From NCBI RefSeq assembly GCF_964340395.1, contig NC_135562.1, forward strand, positions 7,266,134 through 7,330,133: 64,000 bases of DNA. The letters run 5' to 3'. Source of the DNA: Glandiceps talaboti (taxonomy: Eukaryota > Hemichordata > Enteropneusta > Spengelidae). Position numbers and translations under genes: made by a program. Of the stretch, positions 1 through 11,632 are shown piece after piece. Below the pieces are notes generated by a model, which was given only the letters and a program-made list of their open reading frames with translations, made no database searches and was not told the origin of the DNA. Numbering within the stretch: position 1 is the first letter of the stretch; every line of letters starts with the position of its first letter.

Positions 1-241
1 CATGCCAATGGTTGTGTTCGTGCAGCAGAAACTTATAGGATTTGGAGCAGATGTTACGTCTGTCAGTCGAAATAGGAATGTATACACTTTACCCAGTGAT
101 GAAGTAAAGCAATAATATCGTAAGCTTATCACTTCGCTGTATTAAAATTGTTAAACTGTTACGATGCTTACCATAAAATATGTAAACTTTCTGATGCGTA
201 ATTATAGCAATGTTATGTGGGTTTGAATTTCGTTTATTATT

Positions 242-481
242 TACCGTGGAAACGGGTGTGCATATCTCGGGTATGTAGGGGATCATGAACGCTGAGTGAA
301 GTCGAGGATGGCAAGCTTTCCTGTGCTGAGAATACTAGGTGGGCATTTGAACAACATTTTTGACAACTAACTTTCATTGGGACTTGAAAAATCACAGATA
401 TAGAGCTAACTTTCCTGCATAAATCATGAACTTGCATGCAAGACTACACCCTTACGGAAGGCATTCAGTTTAAATCTGGTT
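242..481 (+). repeat. Dispersed repeat, copy 1 (inverted copy at 26607-26838)
   Basis: About 235 bases match the reverse complement of 26607-26838 with scattered differences. Shared landmarks are a block containing GGCAAGCTTTCCTGTGCTGA and the terminal block TTCAGTTTAAATCTGGT. The last 32 bases recur exactly at 6228-6259. No coding capacity is visible, so it is probably a non-autonomous mobile element or the end of a larger one. Confidence 0.75.
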
Positions 482-1140
482 TAGTCATAATCTTCAGATT
501 TTGAGATAACGTTGTAAAGGAAAATGTCCATCTTTTTTCTTTTTCTTTTTTGAATTTGTCCCAGTTACTAGAAGTCTCCCACGGGTTATACACAACTGTT
601 TCGCGATCACTCAATCAAGTCATTATTAAAAGGTTAACAATAATATTTTTTTTAAGCCTGGGGATTTGAGCGTCTACTTTATATGTAGTATTGATGAATT
701 ACATTTAATTTGTATGCATATTTTTTTCACGACAAAATTGTCAATATAATATATTATATTAAAACCCACAAATAGATATGTTCATACACTTCACATATAG
801 TTCACTTTATGTGTGAAAGCCTATGTGGCATCGTGAAAAATGACTGATGCTATTTATAATTTCCCCACGTAGAAATGTCAAAATCATGAATATGAAATTA
901 ACGGTAAACCGCGGCCGATTGTACACTTCTTAAATTCTAAGCTAAAAGCTGTTACCAGCATTACAATGGTGTGTAACACGTGACAGAGAGATAATCGAAC
1001 ATCAAACAGATGCCACTGTTGTTTTAGTTTTTTTATTTTCCAGATACCTCATGATGTTAGGTTTGTAATTTGGTTGATATACATCAATGTGATAAAAACA
1101 TCAAGGACGTTCAGGTACATTATTATAGATACAAATAATA

Positions 1141-1244
<104 letters not shown>

Positions 1245-1633
1245 TTGAGATGTTCTTACTTCACAACTCAAATCAATGTCCTGACCAAACAGTGAATGGC
1301 AATTGTTACCATAATGTGGTAACAGATTTGTCATTTGTATTATTAGATATTGATTGATAATACTATATATCACGACGAATTCTGATGTTTGGGACGCCAT
1401 GTGATCCGTTGATTATTTGTTTCTTTTGGCGAATATAATATAAGGTTTTCGTGTTGTTTTCTTAATTTTGAAAGCGGATTCGGTAGATAAATCGCTATTG
1501 TGAAGGCCAGCGTTTACCATGTTACATCATAACACCATATATGGTATCACGTGCGAGATACTGCCATCATCATAAACACGACACATGGAACATTTACAGT
1601 TACACTGAGCCTGTGTCAGCCACATCGATTATT

Positions 1634-2392
1634 ATGACTTCACCAAACAGAATTCGTGTTTATGTGATCATATTCCTTTTGAACATTTTAGGGATCTTTG
1701 TGTTCTTTGAGTTTCCACGGGAAATATTAACTGTTGTAACCATGACGAAGGCGGAACCAACTTCCGTCTACGTAGACGTTGGAGCTAACAGAGGTGATAC
1801 GCTGCGATCGTTTTATGAAAAGAAACTTACAAACGACACCAATAACCGGTTTATAATTCTACCGAATGACATGTACAAAAGCGAGCCGAATGAATGGAAG
1901 GTTTTCGCTTTCGAAGCAGATTCCGTACATACAGCTGAGCTACAGGAGCTTGAGAAACAACACAGCAACCTGAAAATCTACACAGAAACGGCTGCATGGA
2001 TTAACTCAGATGGCATCACGATTTATCCCGACCGGAAAAGTGACAGTAAAGGTTTTTGGGGCACGTCGATTTCTAATACAAAGAAAGACGTTAACAAAAC
2101 TGCACCTATGCATGTAAGGAGTATAGACTTTAGTGCGTGGTTGACTGCACACGTTCAACCCGGCGACTTTCTGGTTCTAAAAATGAACATTGAGGGAGCA
2201 GAATTTGAGATATTGGACAAACTCTTGGACGATAATACTTTCTGTTTGATTGATGGTCTTTTTATATTCTACCACGCAAAGGCAGCTTTTCAAGGTAAAA
2301 ACGAACTAGCAAATGAAATGCCAAACCGAGTGAGGAAACGGTCGGGGCAACGAGACTGTAGGGTAAAAATTCTATTTGAGTCTCAACATTGA
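1634..2392 (+). CDS. FkbM-type methyltransferase-like protein, divergent copy
   Basis: Intronless gene for 252 residues. The start is the internal ATG at 1634 rather than the in-frame ATG at 1541, because from there the protein aligns end to end with the 254- and 252-residue paralogues downstream. A hydrophobic segment at about residues 6-23 (VYVIIFLLNILGIFVFFEF) suggests a type II membrane anchor or signal anchor, with the catalytic domain lumenal or extracellular. Residues about 45-55 (YVDVGANRGDT) are the SAM-binding motif I; WKVFAFEAD is the acidic second strand; LKMNIEGAEFEIL is the FkbM core strand. Canonical members have Asp where this one has Asn in that strand. The family (Pfam Methyltransf_21) methylates hydroxyls of small molecules or sugars in characterised bacterial members; the animal substrate is unknown. 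The 3' part is almost identical to the other copies, while the N terminus and both UTRs differ. Confidence 0.9.
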   Translation: MTSPNRIRVYVIIFLLNILGIFVFFEFPREILTVVTMTKAEPTSVYVDVGANRGDTLRSFYEKKLTNDTNNRFIILPNDMYKSEPNEWKVFAFEADSVHTAELQELEKQHSNLKIYTETAAWINSDGITIYPDRKSDSKGFWGTSISNTKKDVNKTAPMHVRSIDFSAWLTAHVQPGDFLVLKMNIEGAEFEILDKLLDDNTFCLIDGLFIFYHAKAAFQGKNELANEMPNRVRKRSGQRDCRVKILFESQH

Positions 2393-2710
2393 GAAGTTCA
2401 TCATGCAAACAATAACTATGTTAAATCTATTGAAAATTAATAATTAATAATTAATAGATTTTTAATGTCCTTGAAAACAAGACGATTTCTTTTATTTTGC
2501 TAAAATGACCATGGCAAAGATTTGAAAGATTATATCTTCGATTTCATGTCTGGTACACTGCCACATTTTACTCTCAGACTGAGAAAAAACATCTTGGCAT
2601 ATATTACGGGTGCTACCCAGAATCTTTCAGATAATTTTCGAATTCTGTATAATTGCTTACATATATTTATTTCTTATATATCAGTAGTTTCTTTACTATG
2701 GAATTTAAAC

Positions 2711-2756
2711 CGTGTGTATATATCCCCAACTGGAGTGTTGGGTGTATATATAACAC
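2711..2756. repeat. Imperfect hairpin
   Basis: GTATATAT plus CCCAAC and, after a short loop, GTTGGG plus GTATATATA form an inverted repeat of about 19 bases per arm in the 3' region of the first FkbM gene. It could be a small foldback remnant; function is unknown. Confidence 0.55.
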
Positions 2757-3037
2757 GCGATTTCAAATTGTCAAGATTGTCCTCAGAGTGCAAGGTTACT
2801 CGCAAATTACCATTTAGATCGTGCTGCATTATGGGAAATATATCCCTCCATTTGGCATTGACAACCATGAATAAATCACAGATGACAAAAATGTCTACTA
2901 TCTCATCCGGTTTGACGAGCTGTGTCAAATGTTTACCTTCTTAGTATAGTTTTCAAAGTCATAGAATGTAAATATAGAATCTATGTTTAATGGTTTGTTT
3001 CTCTTGTAAACCACCATCTTGAATAGTGAACTGTGGA

Positions 3038-3043
3038 AATAAA
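3038..3043 (+). other. Candidate polyadenylation signal, FkbM copy 1
   Basis: AATAAA about 650 bases after the stop at 2392, the first canonical hexamer I noticed on this strand downstream of the gene. Use is inferred. Confidence 0.35.
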
Positions 3044-4590
3044 TGTTGTTTGATTAAAATGAATAGTTGCAAATAATCTGTCATATTCTTAGTAATCTGT
3101 CAGAGCATGTGCATGCCCAGTTTGGAGTCGCATATTTGTTTCAGAATTCCCTGTTACCTTATTTCGTTCGACAAGCTCTGACCGGTGGAAGCTTGACACT
3201 GTATCTCAGACCACGTATAGAAAACAGATGTACAATACAGCGATTTTCATTGTACTTGAGATTGCCACTGCACTGTTCGAAGTTGGGATTAGCACTGGAA
3301 TATATTAAACACTGTCACCATCGCTGTGACCTCAATATTTTAAATGCTCAGTGAAATGAGATTGCCAAGCTGTTACGAGACCATGGTCTGACATCGAGAT
3401 ATGACGTCGTACATGGCCAAAGTTTAGTCAAATGGCGTCGCCTCAGATGTAAGCATTGCCATTGTCTTCTGCTGAAATGTCATATTTTATTATTTTGGAG
3501 GATTCTGACGTTTGGAATGAGATTTACGGGACGAATTTTCAGACGAAGGAGCTTGTGCAGTGCAACTATTATATCGGAAAGAAACATGTCCACCGTCACA
3601 ACATATCAATGTAAAATATTATTGCACAACTCGGCTGGTCATCATCCAAGTACTACCGTAGGGAATAGGAGGGATAACTTATTTTGTTCTCCCGATTTTC
3701 CGAATTTCTAATATTATTTTCTTATAATTATTTGCTCTATATTTCAAATAAAGTTTTAAATATTGCTATGCCATCATTGTTTCCTCTCACTGTTTTTTCC
3801 TATTTCCTACAGTTATCACTGTCTTATCAGAGTTTACCAACTTTGCATTAATTAGTAGATTGCTAAGGAAATTAAAGGCTGCCCTGAGCGGTCGTTAGCT
3901 GGTTAGTCGTGCATACAGTGCACATAGCATGTAGCACGGCGTTCATGCCAACCTTGTCAGTGATATTCAAAGCATTGGGTAAGTAATCGTACAGCTTTGC
4001 ATGTTTTGATGATGGCTTTTGTTTCAACTAAAATGTTAGATGGAGACTATTACGCTAAAAATCACTGGCCATTGTTAACTAAACAAAGTCCATCGAGTAA
4101 AGATAACTCGCCATGTGAAGCACGCCATTTTGATCTCTCAAATCAAATATCTTTGCAATAGATGTAATTCATTACAGTAGGAAGCATTGCCTTACGGCTG
4201 TAGTATAAGTAATACATGTCATATAAAATCAAAGGAAGTTTATTATTTTCCAAGCTGGGTTGTTCTTTTACATGATGGATAACAGTAACGTTACATACGT
4301 GTGATAAATCTGATGCACTCTCAACCACCATGATCGAATTTCCTTTCATATGTAACTGCATAGTGCAATACACGACCAACTTTCACTAAGTACATTATTT
4401 TTCTACATTGTCACCAATCTTTGCCAAACAATATCATATCAACCAAAATTTTGTTTTTAACTGAAAAAGTTGTTCTCAAATCTGATAAAGCCATTTATTA
4501 TCTTTGAAAGCTGAGTTTCAATAACTATATGCAATTACACAGATAGGTCATTGTGCCCTAAGGTTCAATGATTAAAATCAATCAAGTAAA

Positions 4591-4652
4591 CATACATACA
4601 TACATACATACATACATACATACATACATACATACATACATAGATGCATACA

Positions 4653-4686
<34 letters not shown>

Positions 4687-5373
4687 CATACATACATGCA
4701 TACATACATACATACATACATACATACATGCATACATACATACATACATACATACATACATACATACATACATACATACATACACACACATACATACATA
4801 TATACATACATACATATATACATACATACATACACACATACATACACATACATACATACATACATACATACACACATACATACACACACATACATACATA
4901 CATACATACATACATACATGCATACATACATACATACATACATACATACATACATACATACACACACACACATACATACATACATACATACATACATACA
5001 TACACACACATACATACATACATACATACATACATACATACATACATACATACACACATACACATACATACATACATACATACATACACACATACATACA
5101 CACACATACATACATACATACATACATACATGCATACATACATACATACATACATACATACATACATACATACATACATACACACACACATACATACATA
5201 CATACATACATACATACATACATACATACATACATACATACACACACATACATACATACATACATACATACATACATACATACATACATACATACATACA
5301 CACATACACATACATACATACATACATACATACATACATACACACACACATACATACACACACACACACACAC

Positions 5374-5406
<33 letters not shown>

Positions 5407-5421
5407 CATACATACATACAT
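4591..5421. repeat. Long ACAT tetranucleotide microsatellite
   Basis: About 830 bases of (CATA)n with interspersed CA runs. Because the unit has four bases and no stop in several frames, it produces long spurious open frames on both strands (His-Thr-Tyr-Ile and Tyr-Val-Cys-Met repeats). These are not genes. Confidence 0.97.
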
Positions 5422-5639
5422 TCAAAATGATGCACACACATACACAATTTAGTTTGATTAGAAATTGGGTGGATGTCAAATTCTTACAACTTTAAATTTC
5501 ATATAATTTTTTCAACTTTTATTGAAATAAACAAAGAGTAACAATCCAAGATGCTTTGTTTAAAGCCATGATCCCAATATCTGACACTTTTTTTCTTTTT
5601 TTTTTCTTTTCTTCTTTGGTATGTCATGGATTCGCCTTG

Positions 5640-6160
5640 ACCAACTGAAGATATTCAGGTGGAGAGGAAAAGAACTGCAACAGACATTCATACATTCATT
5701 ATCATCCTTACAAACCAACACTTACATCCTTGCTGATACAACAGACATTCAAACACATTACAGTCATCAACTTTACCAACACACACTAATATCAGAGTTA
5801 ATACACTTGTACAACACTCACTCATATACTCACCAACCCTTCAAACAAACACTAACATATTTACTCCAGAAGGAGAAATCCCACTGATGGGAATTAGTTG
5901 AGTCTATTGTGAGCAATATAATCGACTGGTCAGATTCGATCAACTGGCAAAAGAAAACGGCTAACGCAAAAAATCAAAGGCAAAAACAAAAGGCAAACAA
6001 GACATATACGGTCAAAAGTCTAAACAAAGAAAAACATTATAACACAAAGAATATCAAACAATCACAACAGAAAACAAAAACAAATGAAATAATGACAACA
6101 CAAAAATATTTACATCATGATCTTTATAGCAATGGGCAATTAACAATCAATGAGGAAAAA
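5640..6160 (+). other. A/C-rich strand-asymmetric stretch, possibly retroelement-derived
   Basis: The + strand is very rich in A and C and poor in G here, opening two low-complexity frames (5621-5887 and 5909-6163) rich in Thr, His, Gln, Asn and Lys. Such skew is common in degraded non-LTR retroelement sequence, but I recognise no reverse transcriptase or endonuclease motif. I do not call a gene. Confidence 0.3.
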
Positions 6161-6227
6161 TAACTAATTGCACATGTTCTGTTGTATTCCATCAAATCTC
6201 TGTAAGAACGAGAATATCAAAACTTTG

Positions 6228-6259
6228 CCCTTACGGAAGGCATTCAGTTTAAATCTGGT
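6228..6259 (+). repeat. 32-bp exact match to the end of the 242-481 repeat
   Basis: Identical to 449-480. It ends two bases before the left border of the 2.65-kb duplicated segment at 6262, so it may mark the older insertion next to which the duplication broke. Confidence 0.8.
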
Positions 6260-6635
6260 ACTTTAGGATGTTTTGGGGTTATTTTAGGGGCGCCTTCAAG
6301 ACAACACGTCAGATAGCATATTCCCTGCGAATCCGGCTAACGGTTCTTGTATAATTATATAACGCTATCGTGCGTACTATGAATCGCCCCTGTCGACAAT
6401 AAATACTCTAGTATTACGAGAAAATGAGACTGGGGGACAGTTATCAGACGTGTAGTGCTCGGGCTTATGACATTACCCCGGCATTACCTCTATCCACTAT
6501 AGCATATCCACTCTTTTTAGTGGTCTGATCTGAGATCCACTGCACTGTGGCCACGCAATTGCAATCGGGCATGCGCAGAACTCAGTTGACGGTATTCGCT
6601 CAACTCGACATACGTGTCCAAATATCACATCGAAA

Positions 6636-7400
6636 ATGACTTCTTCCCGTCCCATCCGTTTTTGTGTGATAGTATTCATTTTATGCGGCGTGACTTTCTC
6701 TTTATATTTTGGTTTTCAACACAAAATAGCAAAAGTTCCAACCGTAGCCTCGGAAAAGGCAGAACCAATTTACCTCTACGTAGATGTGGGCGGTAACAGA
6801 GGTGATACATTACGATCATTTTATGAAAAGAAACCTACACACCATACCAATAATCCATTTGTGGTTCTACCGAAAAGATTGTACAAACTTGAGCCGAGTG
6901 AATGGAAAGTTTTCGCTTTCGAAGCAGATTCCATACATACAGCGGAACTGCAGGAGCTTGAGAAACAACACAGCAACCTGAAAATCTACACAGAAACTGC
7001 TGCATGGATTAACTCAGATGGCATCACAATTTATCCCGATCGGCAAGGTCGCGGTACAGGTTTTTGGGGCACCTCTATTTCCGATACGAAGAAAAATGTG
7101 GATAAAACGAAACCAATGCATGTAAGGAGTATAGACTTTAGTGGTTGGTTAACTGAACACGTCCAACCCGACGACTTTCTGGTTCTAAAAATGAACATTG
7201 AGGGAGCAGAGTTCGAAATCCTGGACAAACTTTTGAAAGACAATACTTTCTGTTTGATTGATGCTCTTTTTATTTGCTACCACGCAAAGGTAGCTTTTCA
7301 AGGTAAAAACGAACTAGCAAATGAAATGCCAAACCGAGTGAGGAAACGGTCGGCACAACGAGACTGCAGAGTAGAAATCCTATACGAATCTGTACGTTAA
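6636..7400 (+). CDS. FkbM-type methyltransferase-like protein, tandem copy A
   Basis: Intronless gene for 254 residues. The ATG at 6636 lies in a favourable context (CGAAAATGAC) and is shared with copy B. Hydrophobic residues about 7-25 (FCVIVFILCGVTFSLYFGF) form an N-terminal membrane anchor. Motif I is YVDVGGNRGDT (Gly-Gly where the first copy has Gly-Ala), followed by WKVFAFEAD and LKMNIEGAEFEIL, where Asn replaces the usual Asp. The C terminus has a conserved basic run (PNRVRKRSAQRDCR). Against copy B it has a two-residue insertion (Ala-Ser before EKAEP) and four substitutions. It should act on a lumenal or extracellular substrate if the anchor is type II; the substrate is not known. Confidence 0.93.
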   Translation: MTSSRPIRFCVIVFILCGVTFSLYFGFQHKIAKVPTVASEKAEPIYLYVDVGGNRGDTLRSFYEKKPTHHTNNPFVVLPKRLYKLEPSEWKVFAFEADSIHTAELQELEKQHSNLKIYTETAAWINSDGITIYPDRQGRGTGFWGTSISDTKKNVDKTKPMHVRSIDFSGWLTEHVQPDDFLVLKMNIEGAEFEILDKLLKDNTFCLIDALFICYHAKVAFQGKNELANEMPNRVRKRSAQRDCRVEILYESVR

Positions 7401-7893
7401 GAACCCAACACAACAACCGTGTGTACAGCTAGCCGTGGAAACCGAAAATAAGTGTTGGGCTGTATTAGGAAACTGTTGAATAGTCCAATTATTTCAATGG
7501 CAGTAGGAGGTTGTTTTACACTTGGATATATTACGAAACTTGCCTATTTTGTAATCATTACTACTTCGCCTTATTTAATAATGATGGGCAAGTGTGTACG
7601 ATCAAGCTTATTGTAGCTTTTTAGTTTTAAGTAGCCATGCGCATGAATAATTATAAATTTGGTTTAAGAATGAAAGCTTCAAATGTAACACATCTTTTAA
7701 AAATGTTTTGTAACCTTGTTTTCATTAGTTTTTTGAAATTATTATTATTATTTAATTAATATTACTTTCTTATTGTTGATGTTGTTTAATTCAAGGGGCT
7801 TTTATTTGTTATGTGGGTGACGTTTACTCCTTTTAATTCAAGTAATGTTATTGGGAAAACAGTGGATAGTGTAAATGGGTAAAATGAATATAT

Positions 7894-7899
7894 AATAAA
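7894..7899 (+). other. Candidate polyadenylation signal, FkbM copy A
   Basis: AATAAA about 490 bases after the stop; the same hexamer sits at the equivalent place in copy B (12884-12889). Confidence 0.5.
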
Positions 7900-8109
7900 C
7901 CATCCTGTTTGTGTGAAAGGTGTTGTATTTATACTAATAAATCAACGGTTATCATATTCGGTATTCTTTCAGTCTCCGAGTAACTGTTATATATTTGGCA
8001 AAGCAATATCGTTGCTTGTTGTTTTGTACAATTTGTATTATAACCAGGAGGGTGGTAGGTCTTCAAGATAGCATTGTGTAGGTCTACGTTCTGATGGCAA
8101 GTGAGGGCA

Positions 8110-8900
8110 AATGAAGACATTTGGTTGCTATGGGAGTGGTCTTGTTGCTAAGCATATATACTATGTTAATTTTATGTTTATCTACTTGCCTATTCATCCC
8201 TGTTATTTTTCCAATATACACCATCATTTCACTGTTGCTATGCACGTGGTCTTGTTCCTCGGCATATTGGCTTACATTTTTGAATTTGTATTCACTTGCA
8301 TACCCATTAATGTTGGTATCTTGGCAAAATATTCTGGTATCGGGGTGTTGCTAATGGCGTGTTCATGATTACCACTGCAAATTGTGTAATGTCAATATCT
8401 GGAGAATAACACTTCAACCATATTTTACCCCCATCCACCAAGGTTTTTTTTAGAGATTTAACTTTTTGATAAGTTCAAATATTTTGACCTAATTTGCATA
8501 TCACTGGTAAGATCATTATACGCTGAGCAACTCTCTATCTACACTCCATCAGAAACACCCCAACTAAATATCAGCCCAATCTGCCAAGTAGTTTTGAAGT
8601 AGATTTTTGACCAAAAAGACGTATTTTTATACTAATTTGGTATGACTGTTTGGATCATCATGTCACCAAAAAGCTTCATCTACCATTTATTGAGTGATCC
8701 TTTTGATTTGCACAATTTACCATCTGCACACTCTAAGTAATGTCCAAACCAAATACCAAGCAACCGTTCAGGCATTTTTTTCATTCTCGGACACAAAGAC
8801 ACAGACATAGACACACATACATTTCACCATGCATATATAGCACTACTGAACCGCAGTTCATGTTGACCAGGTCTATAGCATTATTGCACTGCTGTATTCA
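8110..8900 (+). repeat. Dispersed repeat with GTTGCTATGG..GTGGTC motifs, copy A
   Basis: Diverged relative of 12 in this window's duplicate region at 13098-13890 and of 42391-43165. Shared blocks include a motif like TTGTTGCTAAGCATAT, a later block on taxon-typical text such as CTTCATCTACC, and an ACAC-rich tail followed by TATAGCACTACTGAAC. The 42-kb copy is clearly older, so this is a transposable element family caught inside the duplication rather than part of the gene. Confidence 0.7.
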
Positions 8901-9134
8901 ACCATGTGAAGATTATATAACAATATTGACAACATTGAACATACTTTATTCGTTAAAACCTCATAGGAACAGGAACGGACAATTCGGTTTCCAGACGGTC
9001 AATAAGGTTTGTTTACGTTTCGTCAGGTGACTATGCAAGACCGGTGAGGATAGCAACCTGCGACCTGCGAGTTGCACAACTGCGAACTGCGCCTGCCAGT
9101 TGCAAAATTAAAACTGCGACTTAATTGTTCTTTT

Positions 9135-11286
9135 TTACTTTAGGGGTGGACCATTCGATATCCGGGGGGGGGGGGGGCTTGGAAGATTGGTGGAGAGTCA
9201 TTATTTTTTCCCACCTGCTTGCCTGCGAATTATTTTTTTTCTCCTTCGCCTATGCTGGCAACCTTTTTTTTCTTTGCTTCTTTGACGGATTTTTTTTACG
9301 TCAATGTTGAACACCTACATTTGTTGCCAAAATTATCTGTTTGGTTTTCGCACATGGTAATACAGAGAGTAAAAAGATGCTATTATATCACACACAGATT
9401 ATATTTAGAAAACTACATATTTCATACATATTTGATTTTCAATTAAATAAACATCGTTGACAGTTTTATGCCATGGTATGGTGACACACTGAAAATACAA
9501 ATCGGAAACTTGATTAGGGAGCTCAAACATTCAGATAGACCGGTCAGTTTCTCCAGCTTGGGGGATGGGGGTGTCAGTGTTTTTTTCCATTGGGCTGACA
9601 AAAAAGCACTGACCCCCGTGAATAAAATTTCATAGCATCTGACAGTAAGCTGTAAAGGGAAGAGCTTTGAGACTGGGATATGTCCACCTCTTGTGTTAGT
9701 GTGTGTGAATGGGGGGGGGGGGGTTCTAGGGGTCGCCCCCTAGAAGCCCTGGAGGTTTTTTTACTTCTAAAGGCAATGTTTAGGCTATTCACAGACACTT
9801 TCAGACAATAATTTGCAAGCTTTACAAGACAGCTCTAACATGTAAAAAGCAACTACATTAGGTTGAAACATGTTTGAAATAAAGTTCCATAGCATCTTGA
9901 CAGTAAGAGGTGGAGGAAAGAATTTTGATTTGAAACTGAAACATGTCTACCTCTTATGGGGGAGGGGGGGGGGTTCTAGGGGTGTCCCCCTAGAAGCCCT
10001 TGAGGAATTTTATTCTTGAAGCCAATTTTCAAGCTATTAACAGACACTTTCAGACAATAATTTGCAAGCTTTACAAGACAGCTCTAGCAATTGTAAAAAG
10101 CAACTACACATTGTTGAAACATTAATTTTTTTTAAAATAAAGTTTCATAGCATCTTGACAGTAAGAGGTGGAGGGAGGAACTTTGATTTGGATATGTCTA
10201 CCTCTTATGGGGGGGGGGGGGTCCTAGGGCCTAAAGCTTGTAAATTAATGTCTGAAAGTCTCTGTGAATAGCCTAAACATTGCCCCTAGAACCTTGTCAA
10301 GTTTTCTTTTACCAATTTTGGTGAATCTTATTGTTGGTTTAACGAATGAGTGGCCTCTGGGGTGATGGAGTCCAAGCCCCCCCCCCCCCCCCCGCCAGAT
10401 ATGCAGTTTTCTGTTTCTATTTAGGCAATTTTTAGGTTATTCATAGCCTCTGAGATATATATTGGCAAGCATCGAAAAGCTAAAGTAAATATAACTTTTT
10501 AAATAAGTTTTCCATGTTATAAAAGTGAGCCTGTAACATTGGTATAGGTGCATTGATATTGCATGTATAGTAAAGTTACTGATGTGTTAGAGTACTTTAG
10601 GAGGTCATACCTAGTGTACAATAGAAACTTGAATTTGAGTTGTGGTGTCGATACATGTAGTGTCTGAAATAGGAAGTATATCATCCATTCTGACAAATTC
10701 ATACTGAAGAGACTACAACAATTTAGATTAAGTTCTTTTATAAACTATCCAATAGTACATGTATGAAGATTACCATTACAAAACCTTCAAGTTCACTTTG
10801 CCCCAAAGTGCAAGATAAGTGAAGCACTGATTGTGAAACAGCTAAACACTTACACGGCGTGTTCTGTAACTAGTGTGGTAGCTAGGTAATACATGTATTA
10901 TATGTATAATTTTATGTATAGTTATGTTTGAACCCTTTTAAACCATTTATGAAAGAAACAGAGACAAGAACAAAATATATATATGCACCACAGGCTAACG
11001 AAACTGACTGGTCCCTGACATGTATTTGAAACTGTATGTCATGATTTGACAAGTGTCCTGGTTGGAGAGGTACGAGCAGGTTGAACAGTATACTCGAACC
11101 TGTGCATCATTTCCCTGCCAAGACATTTTTTCTACCAGCAGCGGTCCATTTTTTTCCATCACCCACTCATATCCGGATTTTTTTTCAAGCAAATCCATTC
11201 GGCATCTTTTTTTCCTGAAATCAGTCTCATTTTAGGTTAATCCGTGCAACAGCCCCCCCCCCCGAGATATCAAATGGTCAACCCCT
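9135..11286. mobile_element. Possible composite element with inverted ends and poly-G tracts
   Basis: The left end (9138 onward: AGGGGTGGACCATTCGATAT followed by poly-G) is matched in reverse complement at the right end (to 11286: poly-C, then GAGATATCAAATGGTCAACC and CCTTAG). The inverted ends are about 35 bases. The interior is 2.1 kb with no transposase-like frame and includes the triplicated G-rich repeat. It sits exactly between the two duplicated FkbM modules. It could instead be two separate copies of a shorter repeat in opposite orientation. Confidence 0.5.
9629..10265. repeat. Tandem array of a ~255-bp G-run unit
   Basis: Two full units and a partial third (starting near 9640, 9900 and 10157). 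Each has GACAGTAAG, an A-rich purine stretch, ATGTC(C/T)ACCTCTT, a run of 10-13 G, TTCTAGGGG and its complement CCCCTAGAA, then a shared block ending CAGACACTTTCAGACAATAA. The G runs differ in length between units, as expected of slippage. Confidence 0.85.
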
Positions 11287-11632
11287 TAGGATGTTTTTGG
11301 GTTATTTTGGGGGGCGCCTTCAAGAGACAGCACGTCATGCGTCAGGTAGCATATTCCCTGCGAATCCGGCTAACGGTTCCCGTATAATTATAACACTGGC
11401 GTGCGTACTATTATATGAATCGCCCTTGTCGAAATAAATACCCGAATCTCTAGTATTACGAGAAAATGATACTGACTGACATTTATCAGACGTGTAGTGC
11501 TCGGACTTATGGCACTACCTCTATCCACTGTAGCATATCCACCGGAGCCACGCAATTGCAATCGGGCATGCGCAGAACTCAGTTGACGGTATTCGCTCAA
11601 CTCGACATACGTGTCCAAATATCACATCGAAA

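Larger units (their letters stand above)
2393..6227. other. Spacer between FkbM copies 1 and 2
   Basis: No gene is supported. It holds the probable 3' UTR of the first FkbM gene to about 3060, a short hairpin at 2711-2756, the large ACAT microsatellite (4591-5421), and a strand-asymmetric A/C-rich stretch (5640-6160). Open frames at 2522-2944, 3067-3354 and 4143-4379 have no recognisable domains. Confidence 0.55.
6262..8920 (+). repeat. Direct segmental duplication, copy A
   Basis: About 2.65 kb nearly identical to 11286-13909, covering the promoter, the whole FkbM coding region, the 3' UTR and a downstream dispersed repeat. Differences are scattered substitutions and small indels. The clearest indel is a block of roughly 40 bases near 6512-6552, containing TTTTTAGTGGTCTGATCTGA, that is absent from copy B. 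The high non-coding identity points to a recent event. Confidence 0.93.

Noticed and set aside
1541-1633. Longer start for the first FkbM protein
   Set aside because: The extra 31 residues are hydrophilic, absent from both paralogues, and place the membrane anchor away from the N terminus.
3881-3960. tRNA-like sequence (GAGCGGTCGTTAGCTGGTTA)
   Set aside because: It vaguely resembles a D-arm and A box but has no matching B box or acceptor stem pairing.
4565-5495. Open frames of 240-304 codons on both strands
   Set aside because: They are read-through of a tetranucleotide microsatellite; all frames give the same short repeated peptide pattern.
7031-7243. Antisense frame within FkbM copy A (and 12022-12237 in copy B)
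   Set aside because: Shadow of the real coding strand; no own motif or start context.
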